NCBI GenBank assembly: GCA_946811695.1
Contig: OX328131.1
Span: 13,426,255 to 13,490,254, forward strand
Reading direction: 5' to 3'
DNA from: Gonocerus acuteangulatus
Taxonomy: Eukaryota; Arthropoda; Insecta; Hemiptera; Coreidae
Length of the DNA: 64,000 bases
A program made the position numbers and the translations under genes. The notes beneath the pieces are model-generated. The model saw only the letters and a program-made list of their open reading frames with translations. It made no database searches and was not told the origin of the DNA. Positions 1 to 11,380 of this stretch are shown piece by piece; the stretch's first letter is position 1, and every line of letters begins with the position of its first letter.

Positions 1-249
1 AAAAAAGCCCAATTCTGCGTCAAATTATTTATTTATTTACATACTTTGCTTTTAGGGCATTGCCCCATACAAAGGAGTGTGTGCTTACTATTTAACAGAT
101 TAATACAATTAGCACTTAACAGAAATCAAAAGTAAATCAATAATAATTAATAACAATAAGGTATGCTATACTTAGAGCCTAAAACATCTTACATTTTCAA
201 TATTCTAAAGCAAATTTTCGGAGGTTCAGGGACGCTATCGTAAAATAGC
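1..249. other. Unclassified AT-rich lead-in
   Basis: AT-rich sequence without a recognisable gene or repeat. Its right edge grades into the first, diverged copy of the 181-bp satellite. Confidence 0.5.
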
Positions 250-1828
250 ATAGTTTTCTTGCTTGATATACATTCAAATCTTTGATGAAAATAAATAGGT
301 TTTCTAGAGAATTGTTTATAATGTCTGTAAGACAGGAGGTTCTGTATGGATTATAGATTGGGCATGTTACTAGTAAATGGTAAATATCCTCTAACTGATT
401 ACTATTGCAGATATACTATTGTATAATAGTACACTTTTCGAGCTTGATACTCATTCAAATCTTTGATGAAAATAAATAGGTTTTCTGGAGAATTGTTTAT
501 AATGCCTGTAAGACAGGAGGTTCTGTATGGATTATAGATTGGGCATGTTACTAGTAAATGGTAAATATCCTCTAACTGATTACTATTGCAGATATACTAT
601 TGTATAATAGTACACTTTTCGAGCTTGATACTCATTCAAATCTTTGATGAAAATAAATAGGTTTTCTGGAGAATTGTTTATAATGTCTGTAAGACAGGAG
701 GTTCTGTATGGATTATAGATTGGGCATGTTACTAGTAAATGGTAAATATCCTCTAACTGATTACTATTGCAGATATACTATTGTATAATAGTACACTTTT
801 CGAGCTTGATACTCATTCAAATCTTTGATGAAAATAAATAGGTTTTCCGGAGAAATGTTTATAATGCCTGTAAGGTAGGAGGTTCTGTATGGATTATAGA
901 TTGGGCATGTTACTAGTAAATGGTAAATATCCTCTAACTGATTACTATTGCAGATATACTATTGTATAATAGTACACTTTTCGAGCTTGATACTCATTCA
1001 AATCTTTGAGGAAAATAAATAGGTTTTCCGGAGATATGTTTATAATGTCTGTAAGACAGGAGGTTCTGTATGGATTATAGATTGGGCATGTTACTGGTAA
1101 ATGGTAAATATCCTCTAACTGATTACTATTGCAGATATACTATTGTATAATAGTACACTTTTCGAGCTTGATACTCATTCAAATCTTTGAGGAAAATAAA
1201 TAGGTTTTCCGGAGAAAGGTTTATAATGCCTGTAAGACAGGAGGTTCTGTATGGATTATAGATTGGGCATGTTACTAGTAAATGGTAAATATCATCTAAC
1301 TGATTACTATTGCAGATATACTATTGTATAATAGTACACTTTTCGAGCTTGATACTCATTCAAATCTTTGATGAAAATAAATAGGTTTTCCGGAGAAAGG
1401 TTTATAATGCCTGTAAGACAGGAGGTTCTGTATGGATTATAGATTGGGCATGTTACTAGTAAATGGTAAATATCATCTAACTGATTACTATTGCAGATAT
1501 ACTATTGTATAATAGTACACTTTTCGAGCTTGATACTCATTCAAATCTTTGAGGAAAATAAATAGGTTTTCTGGAGAAATGTTTATAATGCCTGTAAGGT
1601 AGGAGGTTCTGTATGGATTATAGATTGGGCATGTTACTGGTAAATGGTAAATATCCTCTAACTGATTACTATTGCAGATATACTATTGTATAATAGTACA
1701 CTTTTCGAGCTTGATACTCATTCAAATCTTTGAGGAAAATAAATAGGTTTTCTGGAGAAATGTTTATAATGCCTGTAAGGTAGGAGGTATCCTCTAACTG
1801 ATTACTATTGCAGATATACTATTGCGTC
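250..1828. repeat. Tandem array, 181-bp unit, about 8.7 copies
   Basis: The phrase CGAGCTTGAT recurs at 439, 620, 801, 982, 1163, 1344, 1525 and 1706, always 181 bases apart. The first copy (250-430) is more diverged and the last is cut short, jumping from TAGGAGG to TATCCTC near 1788. Copies differ by a few substitutions (GAATTG/GAAATG, AGACAG/AGGTAG), so the array is fairly young. There is no sustained open frame. Confidence 0.95.
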
Positions 1829-2197
1829 AACTTAGCATGTTTTCTTATATAACTCATGCCTTGGGTGTATATGAAATGCTTAAAGAACTAATTCATAATA
1901 TATCGCGTTTCATTGAACGAAACAAAATCACTAGAAAAATCGAGCACAAGATCCACGGAATAAGAATATTCTTTTAATATTTTCGCTAGAATTGACCAAC
2001 ACTTATTAGAATCTGTGATATTAGCGTTAGAAAGTAAAAGATGAATTTGGAAAACAGCGGCCTCCAATAATCTCTATCCTAACCTATCTTTTTATAATTT
2101 TGGAAGACTCTAGAGGTTATGTATAATACATTATACTATATACATATGGTATTATGTATATGTATACATATATATGCAATATAATTAGATATATATT
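1829..2197. other. Unclassified AT-rich sequence
   Basis: No gene or clear repeat seen. A TATATACATATATG-type low-complexity patch lies at about 2130-2190. Confidence 0.5.
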
Positions 2198-2469
2198 GGG
2201 GCAAGGTTAGCTCAGTTAAAATCCTGAGTGCGGACTAAAGATTTTTATGTTCTAGTTTTTAATCGTTCGAGGGTTTGATTTGGGGTGCCAGATCGTCCCT
2301 AGTCTTACCCAGCCTTTAATATATTAATGAATTAGTGGGTACCTGCAAAGGGAAAAATCAGGCGGCCGGAGCAAAGTACTAACCACACTATCTTATCTAT
2401 AGTGTATCAAGAATCAGATACCTGTACAGTATCTGCCTCTCTGAGCCCGTTTGGCCTGTTGCAGGACTG

Positions 2470-2473
<4 letters not shown>
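2198..2473 (+). repeat. SINE-I copy (tRNA-Ile-like head), degenerate
   Basis: It begins GGGGCAAGGTTAGCTCAGT, a tRNA A-box-like head. It continues with body blocks shared with 20209, 27630, 48751 and 52061 (CCCAGCCTTTAAT, AATCAGGCGGCCGGAG, CACACTATCT). It ends GGACTGATTTATATA and runs into (AT)n. The tRNA half is mutated (anticodon arm deleted). Confidence 0.85.

Positions 2474-2521
<48 letters not shown>
2471..2521. repeat. (AT)n microsatellite
   Basis: Uninterrupted TA dinucleotides following the 3' end of the SINE-I copy. Confidence 0.95.
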
Positions 2522-2523
<2 letters not shown>

Positions 2524-3300
2524 TTCTCCCTCTCTCTCGCTCTCTCTATACCACATACTATCTTGCCCTTTTACATAACACAAATGCTGTTACTGATAAC
2601 TAGGGAACGGATTTGGTCTGATTCTTAAATCTTAAGTGTTGATAAAATTCTGTACGTTTTAAGTGATTTTAAAGCATTTAAACAGGTTTTTATCGCTGTA
2701 CTCTCTGGACTGTCACAGTCCCGGGCTCTGGAGATTGTGGACGCCCTCCCAGGGGAGGGGGCGAGCACAACTCCCAGTAGAGCCTTGCGTGATTAGGTTT
2801 CCCCTGCTAAAGCATTTTTACAAGGAGAGCAGTGCAGCGGTGTCGCGGTGGTTCTGGGCTCGGGCTGTGCCCGTTCCGCGGTGTGGGTGGAAGGCTTTTA
2901 GATTCAAATTCTTCAATCTGACTTCACTCTATTAAAGGGAAAGTATTCCACTATCAAAAGGTCAAATCTGCCGAATATTTGACTGTCCAAAAAAAGGTTA
3001 TGAATAAATACTTTTCCACTCTGAAAAGTGGTGATTTTCATATTCGTTAGTTTGCTTTTGTATCGACGATATAATCAATTTTAAAGAGTATATTTAGATT
3101 GATTTAAGAAACTCCTTCCTTTGTTGGGTGCCCATGACCTCCCACGGTTGAATACACCCTTCCAAACAATAAAAAAAAAACAAAAAAAAAAAAAAACAGG
3201 TTTTTATTTTAAGACCACTCAAAAATCCATATTTTTACATGTTCTGCCATAAATACATATTTTGATATTATTTTTATTTTTGAATGGAAAAATGATAGGG
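2522..3300. other. Intergenic, with a GC-rich patch at about 2700-2905
   Basis: A roughly 200-bp GC-rich block (CCCGGGCTCTGG, CCAGGGGAGGGGGCG, GTGTCGCGGTGG) stands out from the AT-rich surroundings. A 90-codon frame (2663-2935) crosses it but has no recognisable domain and low-complexity composition, so it is not called as a gene. Poly-A-like runs occur at about 3172-3196. Confidence 0.5.
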
Positions 3301-3640
3301 AAAACCAAGAAGCTTCCCCGGTCCTAATGCTCTAGAAGAAGATGCGTTTTAATAAAATATTAAATAAATTATTGTTTAACAATTGTATTATTCCTTTAAT
3401 ATACTCTCTAAAACAAATGAACTAATGAAAGAATCATTACTTTCGACATTATTTTCAAAACTGGAAAATAATGAATTTTCAACCATTCGAAATTCAAATA
3501 ATGAATTTAATTTTATGTCTTATTTCCTAAGGCGCATTGGACGAAATGCTCGGACATGTGTAGACAATTGTTTGGTGCAAAATCACCAGGAAAAAATGGA
3601 CCTGATCGGTGACCCCACCAATGTATACTCCCCTTATTTT
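3301..3640. repeat. Dispersed repeat D1, copy 1
   Basis: Shares blocks in the same order with 18590-18886: ATAAATTATTGTTTAAC, CCTTTAATNTACTC, AAACAAATGAA, GCATTGGACG, CACCAGAAAAAA, and a common end GGTGACCCCA...GTATACTCCCCTT. The two copies are diverged. Class unknown; no coding capacity is evident. Confidence 0.7.
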
Positions 3641-4144
3641 CGATAATTATTATCATCTGTAGAAATTTTTCAACTTATTTTTTCCCCTTTTAAAATGAGT
3701 TCCAAATTTGTATTTCTGCTTTTTGTTCTAATATGTTATGCAGTTTAATTAATCTTTTTTTTTTTACATTTATAACAATGTTCGTACTAATTATTTATGC
3801 TTTTCTTTTCAATATTTTATATTGTTTTAGGTATTTTTTTACTACATATTTTCATTTTTTTTTTTACATATTTCATTATAAATACTTAAATGTATATGTA
3901 CATATTTTGGATTTTATTTTACATGAACATCCGTTCCCTACTGATAACTAATCAAAAGAGATACCTAGAAAATGGGAATGTTCCTATTCCCCCACCCCGT
4001 GGTTACTCCTGCAATATACTGGTCGGATGTCACGTCCCGCTATCCTCTGATTAGCTCGGGGTAAACTCTACTGATAAGCCCGCATATTACACGGCTAATA
4101 TCAAACAGATACCTACATACTCTATAACAAAAGCACAACGGAGG
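3641..4144. other. Unclassified AT-rich sequence
   Basis: T-rich low-complexity sequence, then a more balanced stretch at 3990-4130. Nothing recognised. Confidence 0.5.
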
Positions 4145-4900
4145 AAATAAAAATTCCGGCTCACAGAAACTGCATCATCTTAACGCAGTTCCGTTCTTAT
4201 ACCTAGTGTCATTTACAAAGCTCAAAATGCCCACTGTTATATTTTGTTTTGACCATTCGTTATAAATTTTCACACATGTGATCTTAATATTTAATAATGT
4301 AAAACGAAATCTCAAATAGGAGATTGTAGGGGGGCAAACAGGAAACTCACAATATCCTAAGCACACATTCATGTCACTCTATTAAATTAATTTAAAATAA
4401 ACAAAAATTAAAAACCCAGGCAGAGACTAAAAAAAAAAATCATTCAAAAGAACTAAACTGCTTTCTCCGAATGAGATATTTCCTACGGGAATTTCTTTAG
4501 AACCGCTTCTATGGGAAATGTCGTAAGCTTTCGAATGTTTACTGTCCTCGTACCATGATTTCCCTACCGTTTTCACGATATTTATGAAAATATACCGAAG
4601 TTCTAAAACTGCTCATGTCTATTAATAAAATATTTATATTCTAATGCTTACTTAACTCCAAACGAATCCAAAATTTTAATATCCAAGTTTGGATGAATTT
4701 CAAGCATCTAGATGAACTTCCAAATGAATCTATCTTTTATTAAGTACCCGATCAGAAAAGAAATTTGGAAAAATAGTTTTATTAAAAATTCCCCAAAATG
4801 GTTTAACTCGTTTTCTTACTCTAGGAAATCTTTAAAACATGTATTTGGATGGCTCTTCTCGAAAAATCATAAGCGTGACGATTTTATTTCATAAACACAT
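4145..4900 (+). mobile_element. HINE-like family H2 copy, degenerate
   Basis: The left end (CCGGCTCACAGAAACTGC, ATCTTAACGCAGTTCCGTTCTTAT) matches the H2 5' end at 16014 and 21384. From 4440 on it matches H2 internal sequence (TTCAAAAGAAC, GTAAGCTTTCGAA, ACCGTTTTCACGATATT, TTAATAAAATATTTATATTCTAA). It runs into (AT)n at 4901. From 4560 onward it is also part of the palindrome arm. Confidence 0.7.
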
Positions 4901-4901
4901 A

Positions 4902-4963
<62 letters not shown>

Positions 4964-5842
4964 TTGTAAGGAGGCTAATTAGAGAGGTAAATAATTGGAA
5001 AATATTTTAGAGAGTAGGAATTCCTTTTCAGAGCTTTAATTTAAACTACGACACAACAATACATAAAACATTTCTAAGATTCTAAGAGAGAAAAGTGAGA
5101 GAGAGAGAGCTAGTTAGAGGTAGATACTATTATCAATTTGTGAGGTATGAGAATATTTGGGCTTACGTACCTTTGACAACCTTCTGGCCCAACATCTCAG
5201 CAACGGGTGGACTCTGTCCAGTCGGAGGTAAGCCAGCCCTTATAAACCCTTCACCCCACCTCTGCTCTAAATCGTGGATTCTGACGACATTTACCTCGTC
5301 AGGTCTTAGACCTTACGGGAATTACCTTCCGTGTCTGCCACGTGTCGTGTGAATGACCCAGACACAGCGTTTGCGAATTTGTTATTCTTACATCTCCAAT
5401 GTTGGGCACCCAACCTTTTCTCTAAACTTCTTTCACGTAACCAAGTCCAAGGGAATTCGTGGGCTTACCAAATATTTTTTCCAGCTATATAATCTACGAT
5501 TTGTTAGTAAAAGGTACTAGAAATTAAAGAATTAGAGGGTTTATGACAAATATGTGCATGAAGGACAAAGTAAGCTCGGTGTCTTACAGACCTGGTGCAA
5601 ACATCAAATGGTTAAATAATGGACGTCTCGTTCAAGCTGTTCATTTAAAATAAATGTTAAAAAAAATACTTCCAAATTATTAATAACCAGGGAAAAAAAA
5701 ACCCAGATAATTCTTAGGTGATCTGAATCAGGGAGTGATTGGCATAAACAATGAGTAGATTACTGGGATAAAAGAGGGATTGTAAAGGCAACCCATAACA
5801 GAGCTAGATGGGTTTTTGTCCCTGTTTATCTAACATTTTAAT

Positions 5843-5901
<59 letters not shown>

Positions 5902-6016
5902 AACAGTGAAATGGGTATTTTACAAAAGAAGGTATTAAAATGAGAAACAGTTTTATAGTGTTTTCATTGGGCAAACGCTGAGAAACAGTATGTAGTGATT
6001 GCCGCTTTTGAAACTG
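4560..6016 (+). repeat. Left arm (module A) of a large imperfect palindrome
   Basis: Reverse complement of 6752-8685 once later insertions in that arm are removed. Both arms hold the same 85-codon frame (5095-5352 on +, 7711-7968 on -), identical except for one residue. That frame has no recognisable domain and is probably fortuitous. The arm holds an H2 fragment, (AT)n at 4901-4952, about 900 bp of unclassified sequence and a roughly 50-base T run at 5848-5900. Confidence 0.9.
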
Positions 6017-6157
6017 TTAGATTCCTCATGTTCCCTTAAATCTTCGTTCTTAAAATGGAAAATTTTGTTTTCAATATTTAGAAAAGATTAAAACATAGCA
6101 AAAAGTGCTTCTTTCAATTAATAACATTCCAAATTAACATAATCGTCAATTTATTAA

Positions 6158-6750
6158 AAAAACTCGTCACGCAGGAGCTGCATAACTAAGCACTTTCCTC
6201 AGAATTGGGTAGTGTCGAGTGCATTCCTGAATAATTTGCTTAAAATAACCTATATAGATAAATAAAATAAAAACATAAATAACACCTGTTTCAATTAAAG
6301 TCAAACATAGCACAAAGTAAATCCCCCCCTTCCGGATAGGCCGATTTAGTTCATTTTTAGAACACTTCTTCCTTATTAGATACCCAGGACAAATACCGCG
6401 GTTCGTTACAATACAGCAGAAATGACGACCGGTATGAGCAAATTAGTAATTTGTGTCCGGAGTAAACCCCCTTTCCTAATGAACCGATTTAGTTTATTTT
6501 TACAACACATTTTTCTCTTCAGTTGACCAGAACGAATACCGATTTTCGTTTAAATGTAACAAGAATTACGATTGGTATTGGCAAATAACTACTTTGGCTC
6601 CGGAGTAAACCCCCTCTCCGGATGGACTGATTTTGTTGGTTAACGAACTCGTTCAATCGTTTGATTGGAGAATACTACATACCAAGTTTCGTGGGGAAGA
6701 AACAAAAACTCTGGCCGGTATCGTGTTAACGGACACACACATATATATAT
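6158..6750 (+). mobile_element. HINE-like family H1 copy (module B)
   Basis: Starts AAAAAAACTCGTCACGCAGG, then GCTGCATAACTAAGCAC and TTTCCTCAGAATTGGG. It includes the repeated GGAGTAAACCCCC...CGATTT modules and ends in CACACACATATATATAT, where other H1 copies carry the (AT)n core. Reverse complement of 8686-9182. The part beyond the core, with the 3' hairpin, is missing. Confidence 0.8.
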
Positions 6751-6934
6751 TCAGTTTCAAAAGCGGCAATCACTACATACTGTTTCTCAGCGTTTGCCCA
6801 ATGAAAACACTATAAAACTGTTTCTCATTTTAATAACTTCTTTTGTAAAATACCCATTTCACTGTTCAATGCAAAAAAAAAAAAAAAAAAAAAATACCCA
6901 TTAAAATGTTAGATAAACAGGGACAAAAACCCAT

Positions 6935-7255
6935 TCAAAAGAACAAAATTAACAATTTCTAAGTTTCAAGCCCTTATTTCTGTGAGTAACATCGCCCCAT
7001 CGAAAACTACATCAGAACCTTTTTTGTAGAAAATTTAGTAAGCTAATCAATGCGCTAATTGGAATGTAGTTTACTTCAAGATTTAGCACGATAGGTGTAT
7101 TGATAAGTGGTGATAATAAAGATCTTGAGAAAGGTTGGAAGTCTATTTGAGTTGAGAGCTGATGAATGGATTGTGCACCGAGTTTAAGAGCAGCTCTTGG
7201 GAGTTGCTCTGAATCTAAATCAGCTCTGATTGACTTCTCAAGCACCCGGGGTTTT
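6935..7255 (-). other. Insertion in right arm with an unrecognised short frame
   Basis: Absent from the left arm, where AAACCCATCTAGCTC (reverse complement) is continuous. One edge is H2-like (CCTTTTTTGTAGAAAATTTAGTAAGCT). On the minus strand 7251-7012 reads openly, including LDSEQLPRAALKLGAQ and PLINTPIVLNLEVNYI. The composition looks protein-like, but I do not recognise the family. It may be a captured or retrotransposon-derived coding scrap. No ATG start was chosen. Confidence 0.45.
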
Positions 7256-8219
7256 ATCTAGCTCTGTTTTGTGTTGCCTTTACAATCCCTCTTTTATCCC
7301 AGTAATCTACTCATTGTTTATGCCAATCACTCCCTGATTCAGATCACCTAAGAATTATCTGGGGTTTTTTTCCTGGTTATTAATAATTTGGAAGTATTTT
7401 TTTTAACATTTACTTTAAATGAACAGCTTGAATGAGACGTCCATTATTTAACCATTTGACGTTTGCACCAAGTCTGTGAGACACCGAGCTTACTTGGTCC
7501 TTAATGCACATATTTGTCATAAACCCTCTAATTCTTTAATTTCTAGTACCTTTTACTAACAAATCGTAGATTACATAGCTGGAAAAAATATTTGGTAAGC
7601 CCACGAATTCCCTTGGACTTGGTTACGTGAAAGAAGGTGAGAGAAAAGGTTGGGTGCCCAACATTGGAGATGTAAGAATAACAAATTCGCAAACGCTGTG
7701 TCTGGGTCATTCACACGACACGTGGCAGACACGGAAGGTAATTCCCGTAAGGTCTAAGACCTGACGAGGTAAATGTCGTCAGAATCCACGATTTAGAGCA
7801 GAGGTGGGGTGAAGGGTTTATAAGGGCTGGCTTACCTCCGACTGGACAGAGTCCACCCGTTGCTGAGATGTTGGGCCAGATGGTTGTCAAAGGTACGTAA
7901 GCCCAAATATTCTCATACCTCACAAATTGATAATAGTATCTACCTCTAACTAGCTCTCTCTCTCTCACTTTTCTCTCTTAGAATCTTAGAAATGTTTTAT
8001 GTATTGTTGTGTCGTAGTTTAAATTAAAGCTCTGAAAAGGAATTCCTACTCTCTAAAATATTTTCCAATTATTTACCTCTCTAATTAGCCTCCTTACAAT
8101 ATATGTGTGTATATATATATATATATGTGTGTGTTTATGAAATAAAATCGTCACGCTTATGATTTTTCGAGAAGAGCCATCCAAATACATGTTTTAAAGA
8201 TTTCCTAGAGTAAGAAAAC

Positions 8220-8222
<3 letters not shown>

Positions 8223-8270
<48 letters not shown>

Positions 8271-8434
8271 GGCGCATCAACAAATCGTAGCTATTAGCGC
8301 CGACATCCAGGGTGCAACCAGGAATTTTCTCAGCGAGCCCTGAGATGAGAAAATTTCTGGCGCCGGTGGGGATCGAACCCACCATCTCCCGCTTATGAAT
8401 CCAGCGCGCTAGCCACTAGACCACGGGAGACCCC
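8223..8434 (-). mobile_element. SINE-E, full length, tRNA-Glu-like head
   Basis: On the minus strand it reads GGGGTCTCCCGTGGTCTAG (A-box region), GGTGGGTTCGATCCCC (B box), a body ending TGGATGTCGGCGCTAAT...GATGCGCCGT, then an A tail of about 45 bases. It is flanked by an 11-bp target-site duplication AAGAAAACGAG (8212-8222 and 8435-8445). The left palindrome arm near 4808-4820 keeps the empty site as a single copy. The anticodon region is ambiguous. Confidence 0.95.
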
Positions 8435-8685
8435 AAGAAAACGAGTTAAACCATTTTGGGGAATTTTTAATAAAACTATTTTTCCAAATGTATTTGTATC
8501 GGGTACTTAATAAAAGATAGATTCATTTGGAAGTTCATCTAGATGCTTGAAATTCATCCAAACTTGGATATTAAAATTTTGGATTCGTTTGGAGTAAGCA
8601 TTAGAATATAAATATTTTATTAATAGACATGGGCAGTTTTAGAACTTCGGTATATTTTCATAAATATCGTGAAAACGGTAGGGAT

Positions 8686-9182
8686 TGAACGAGTTCGTTA
8701 ACCAACAAAATCAGTCCATGTGGAAGGGGAGTTTACTCCGGAGCCAAAGTAGTTATTTGCCAATACCAGCCATAATTTGTGTTGTATTTCAACGAAACTC
8801 GGTATTCGTTCTGGTCAACTAAAGAGAAAAATGTGTTGTAAAAATAAACTAAATCGGTTCATTAGGAAAGGGGGTTTACTCCGGACACAAATTACTAATT
8901 TGCTCATACCGGTCGTCATTTCTGCTGTATTGTAACGAAACGCGGTATACGTCCTGGGTACATAATAAGGAAGAAGTGTTGTAAAAATGAACTAAATCGG
9001 TCTATCGGAAGGGGGGATTTACTTTGTACTATGTTTGAATTGAATTGAAACAGGTGTTATTTATGTTTTTATTTTATTTATCTATATAGGTTATTTTAAG
9101 CAAATTTTTCAGAAAAGCACTCGACACTACCCAATTTTGGGGAAAGTGCTTAGTTATGCAGCTCCTGCGTAACGGACCTTTT
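8686..9182 (-). mobile_element. HINE-like family H1 copy (module B')
   Basis: Reverse complement of 6158-6660. It ends GCTTAGTTATGCAGCTCCTGC then GTAACGGACC, the H1 5' end in inverse. It is joined directly to palindrome arm A' at 8685/8686, with no (AT)n core or 3' hairpin. Confidence 0.8.
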
Positions 9183-9880
9183 ATTTCACGTCTGGTCAAG
9201 TTCCTTTCTTCATATATGCTTTGTACACTTACATTTATACCAGAACGAACCTGTTTTTAGTTGGATATTGAGAGGGGGAAAGCTAATTTTTGCAGGGATC
9301 ATGATTTGAAAATTATTGCATGTTTAGCAAGAGCCGTTTAATTATCTTCTAAATGGGTAAAATCAATTTAATTGATAAATTATCTTAGAATCATTTCGAT
9401 AAAATATTTTATTTTAAACGATGGCTCACTAGACAAAGATTTTATAAATACTTTCCCAAATTTACAGCCGGTTATAGGTTAGTCTAAAAATAATACCAGG
9501 AATAGACGGAATTCATATTGAGGAAAACGCATATCTCATTTTGATATATATGTTGTGTTTTAAAAACCAGAGCGCTGAAAATTTCTGTAGGTTATTAAAT
9601 TTCTATGAGTTTAAAATTTTCCTTGCTCTGGATCATGCAGCCACTGAACAGGAAGAGAATTCCTTGGAGCGAACCATCGTCTAGATAAGTTGGCAGAAAC
9701 ATCCAATATATCAAAGCAGAAATTGCAGTGTGAAATTATCAATAAAATTCATATATTGCAAACAAAGAAACTACTTAGATATGCTACACGACATGCGATA
9801 GCAAATGACTAAAGGTAGCCAACATTTAGACGATATAATGGATTATTTAATGAAACAAATATTTGTACACTATATATATA
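9183..9880. other. Unclassified intergenic sequence
   Basis: AT-rich sequence. I see no gene, RNA or repeat with another copy in the window. Confidence 0.5.
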
Positions 9881-9965
9881 TTTTTTTTTCTTTTTTTTTT
9901 TTTACGGCGCATCTACTTCTAGGTCATTAGCGCCGACATCCAGGGTTCAGCGAGGAATTTTTATC
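9881..9965 (-). mobile_element. SINE-E 3' fragment
   Basis: A T-rich run followed by ACGGCGCATC, ATTAGCGCCGACATCCAGG and CAGCGAGGAATTTT: the SINE-E tail and body in inverse orientation. The tRNA head is missing. Confidence 0.85.
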
Positions 9966-10994
9966 ATTAATATCTATGTGAAAAAATGATTTAAAATTGA
10001 CTAACATCTACATCATTAATCGTATTTACTGACTTCCTGTAAATTGTATTAGAAAATTATATATTTAATTGTTTCATTTGCTGATTTGTTTACTGTTGTT
10101 CACTATTGTTTATTCCTATTTAATTTTTTTAAGTGATGAATCACCCTTGTCGCGATCTCACTAATTTATAAATAAATTAAAGCTAAAAAATAGATTTCTT
10201 CTCTTGCACATTACAAACACTTGATTCAGCATGCATCTGGGAATATAAATGAAAGGACGGCATCTCCCACGTGTATATTCGGCATCCTATTGACTATGGC
10301 GTGTAATTCCCGTATACGGAGTCATTATTACAGCTGAATGTGCTCGCCCATTCTTCGGAGGAAGTTAATTTCAAAGCCCCCCCCCCCTCTGAGGAACTAA
10401 CTAGCTTAAGGCAGATGCTTTGTACTCTTTGCCGACACGGCTCAGTGCGGTCCTACACACCGTCTCGTCACTAATCGAAACCGTAGTGTTGCTCGGAGTT
10501 GTGGCTTTGATACAGACACTATATCTGACACACAATGTCTTTGGAGGTGCCTCTATTATCTGTAGAATCCATACCAATTAGAGATATTGGCAGAATGGAG
10601 AGCTTTGCGATACATTATCTATCGACTTAATGATGTGGTAGAGGATTTAATATCGGTTTCATAATTGTTATCACACCCCTTGTTGGAGAACGTCTTCACT
10701 GGCTTTGGTTGGAGAATAGTGGGACAACAGTGCTTACACAAACTTGATTTTGACGAGATTAATGATATATCAGGATATATTAATGAAATCACTGAAATCA
10801 TTTATTTATGAGCACCCGCAACTAAGGTGATGTGCTCGAAACAATTATACAAATACATTTCTAGTTGTAATAAAAAAAAAAATACATTGTAAATTCTTAA
10901 GAATAACAGATAAAATACATTGGAACAAGTCAATTCATGTAGTTACAAATAAGGTCTTCTTTCTTCGTGAAAGAAGGTGTATAATAAGACGTTC
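9966..10994. other. Unclassified intergenic sequence
   Basis: 10200-10800 has a more balanced composition but no recognisable product. A C homopolymer sits at about 10378-10387. A 60-codon frame at 10619-10801 on the minus strand looks fortuitous. Confidence 0.45.
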
Positions 10995-11110
10995 GGGGTC
11001 TCCCGTGGTCTAATGGCTAGCGCCTTGGATTCATAAGCGGGAGATGGTGGGTTCCCAACCTCCGGCAGGAATTTTATCATCCCACGGCTCGCTGGTAAAA
11101 TTCCTAAAGA
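10995..11110 (+). mobile_element. SINE-E copy with tRNA-like head
   Basis: Begins GGGGTCTCCCGTGGTCTAATG, then GGATTCATAAGCGGGAGATGG and TGGGTTCCCAACCTCC, followed by body sequence (CGGCAGGAATTTTATCAT, CCCACGGCTCGC). There is no A tail next to the body, so the 3' end is lost or replaced. Confidence 0.85.
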
Positions 11111-11279
11111 GCAACGTAAGAATCGGGAAAACGAGAAAGACGGTAACTCTTGAGAGGGGAAAATGTATTAGTAACAGAAAAGGTGAATAAATAAGTAGAG
11201 AAGAAAAAAATAATAAAATAAAATAAAATAAAAATATAAATTAATAAAAAATAATATTAAAAAAATTAAAAAAATGTAT

Positions 11280-11282
11280 ATG

Positions 11283-11344
<62 letters not shown>

Positions 11345-11346
11345 TA
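11280..11346. repeat. (AT)n microsatellite
   Basis: About 60 bases of alternating T and A with two TGTA interruptions on the left and one CATA on the right. Confidence 0.9.
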
Positions 11347-11380
11347 TTAATGAAGATGGAGATAGTTAGCCGTTGCAGAG

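Larger units (their letters stand above)
6752..8685 (-). repeat. Right arm (module A') of the palindrome
   Basis: Inverted copy of 4560-6016. It is longer because of two insertions absent from the left arm: 6935-7255 and a SINE at 8223-8434. Its (AT)n (about 8110-8126) is much shorter than in the left arm, as expected for independent microsatellite drift. Confidence 0.9.

Noticed and set aside
250..1828. CRISPR array
   Set aside because: Units of 181 bp are repeated whole with no unique spacers. The DNA is eukaryotic.
5095..5352. 85-codon frame repeated at 7711-7968 on the minus strand
   Set aside because: Conservation between the copies follows from the palindrome; residues show no domain and no similarity outside the repeat.
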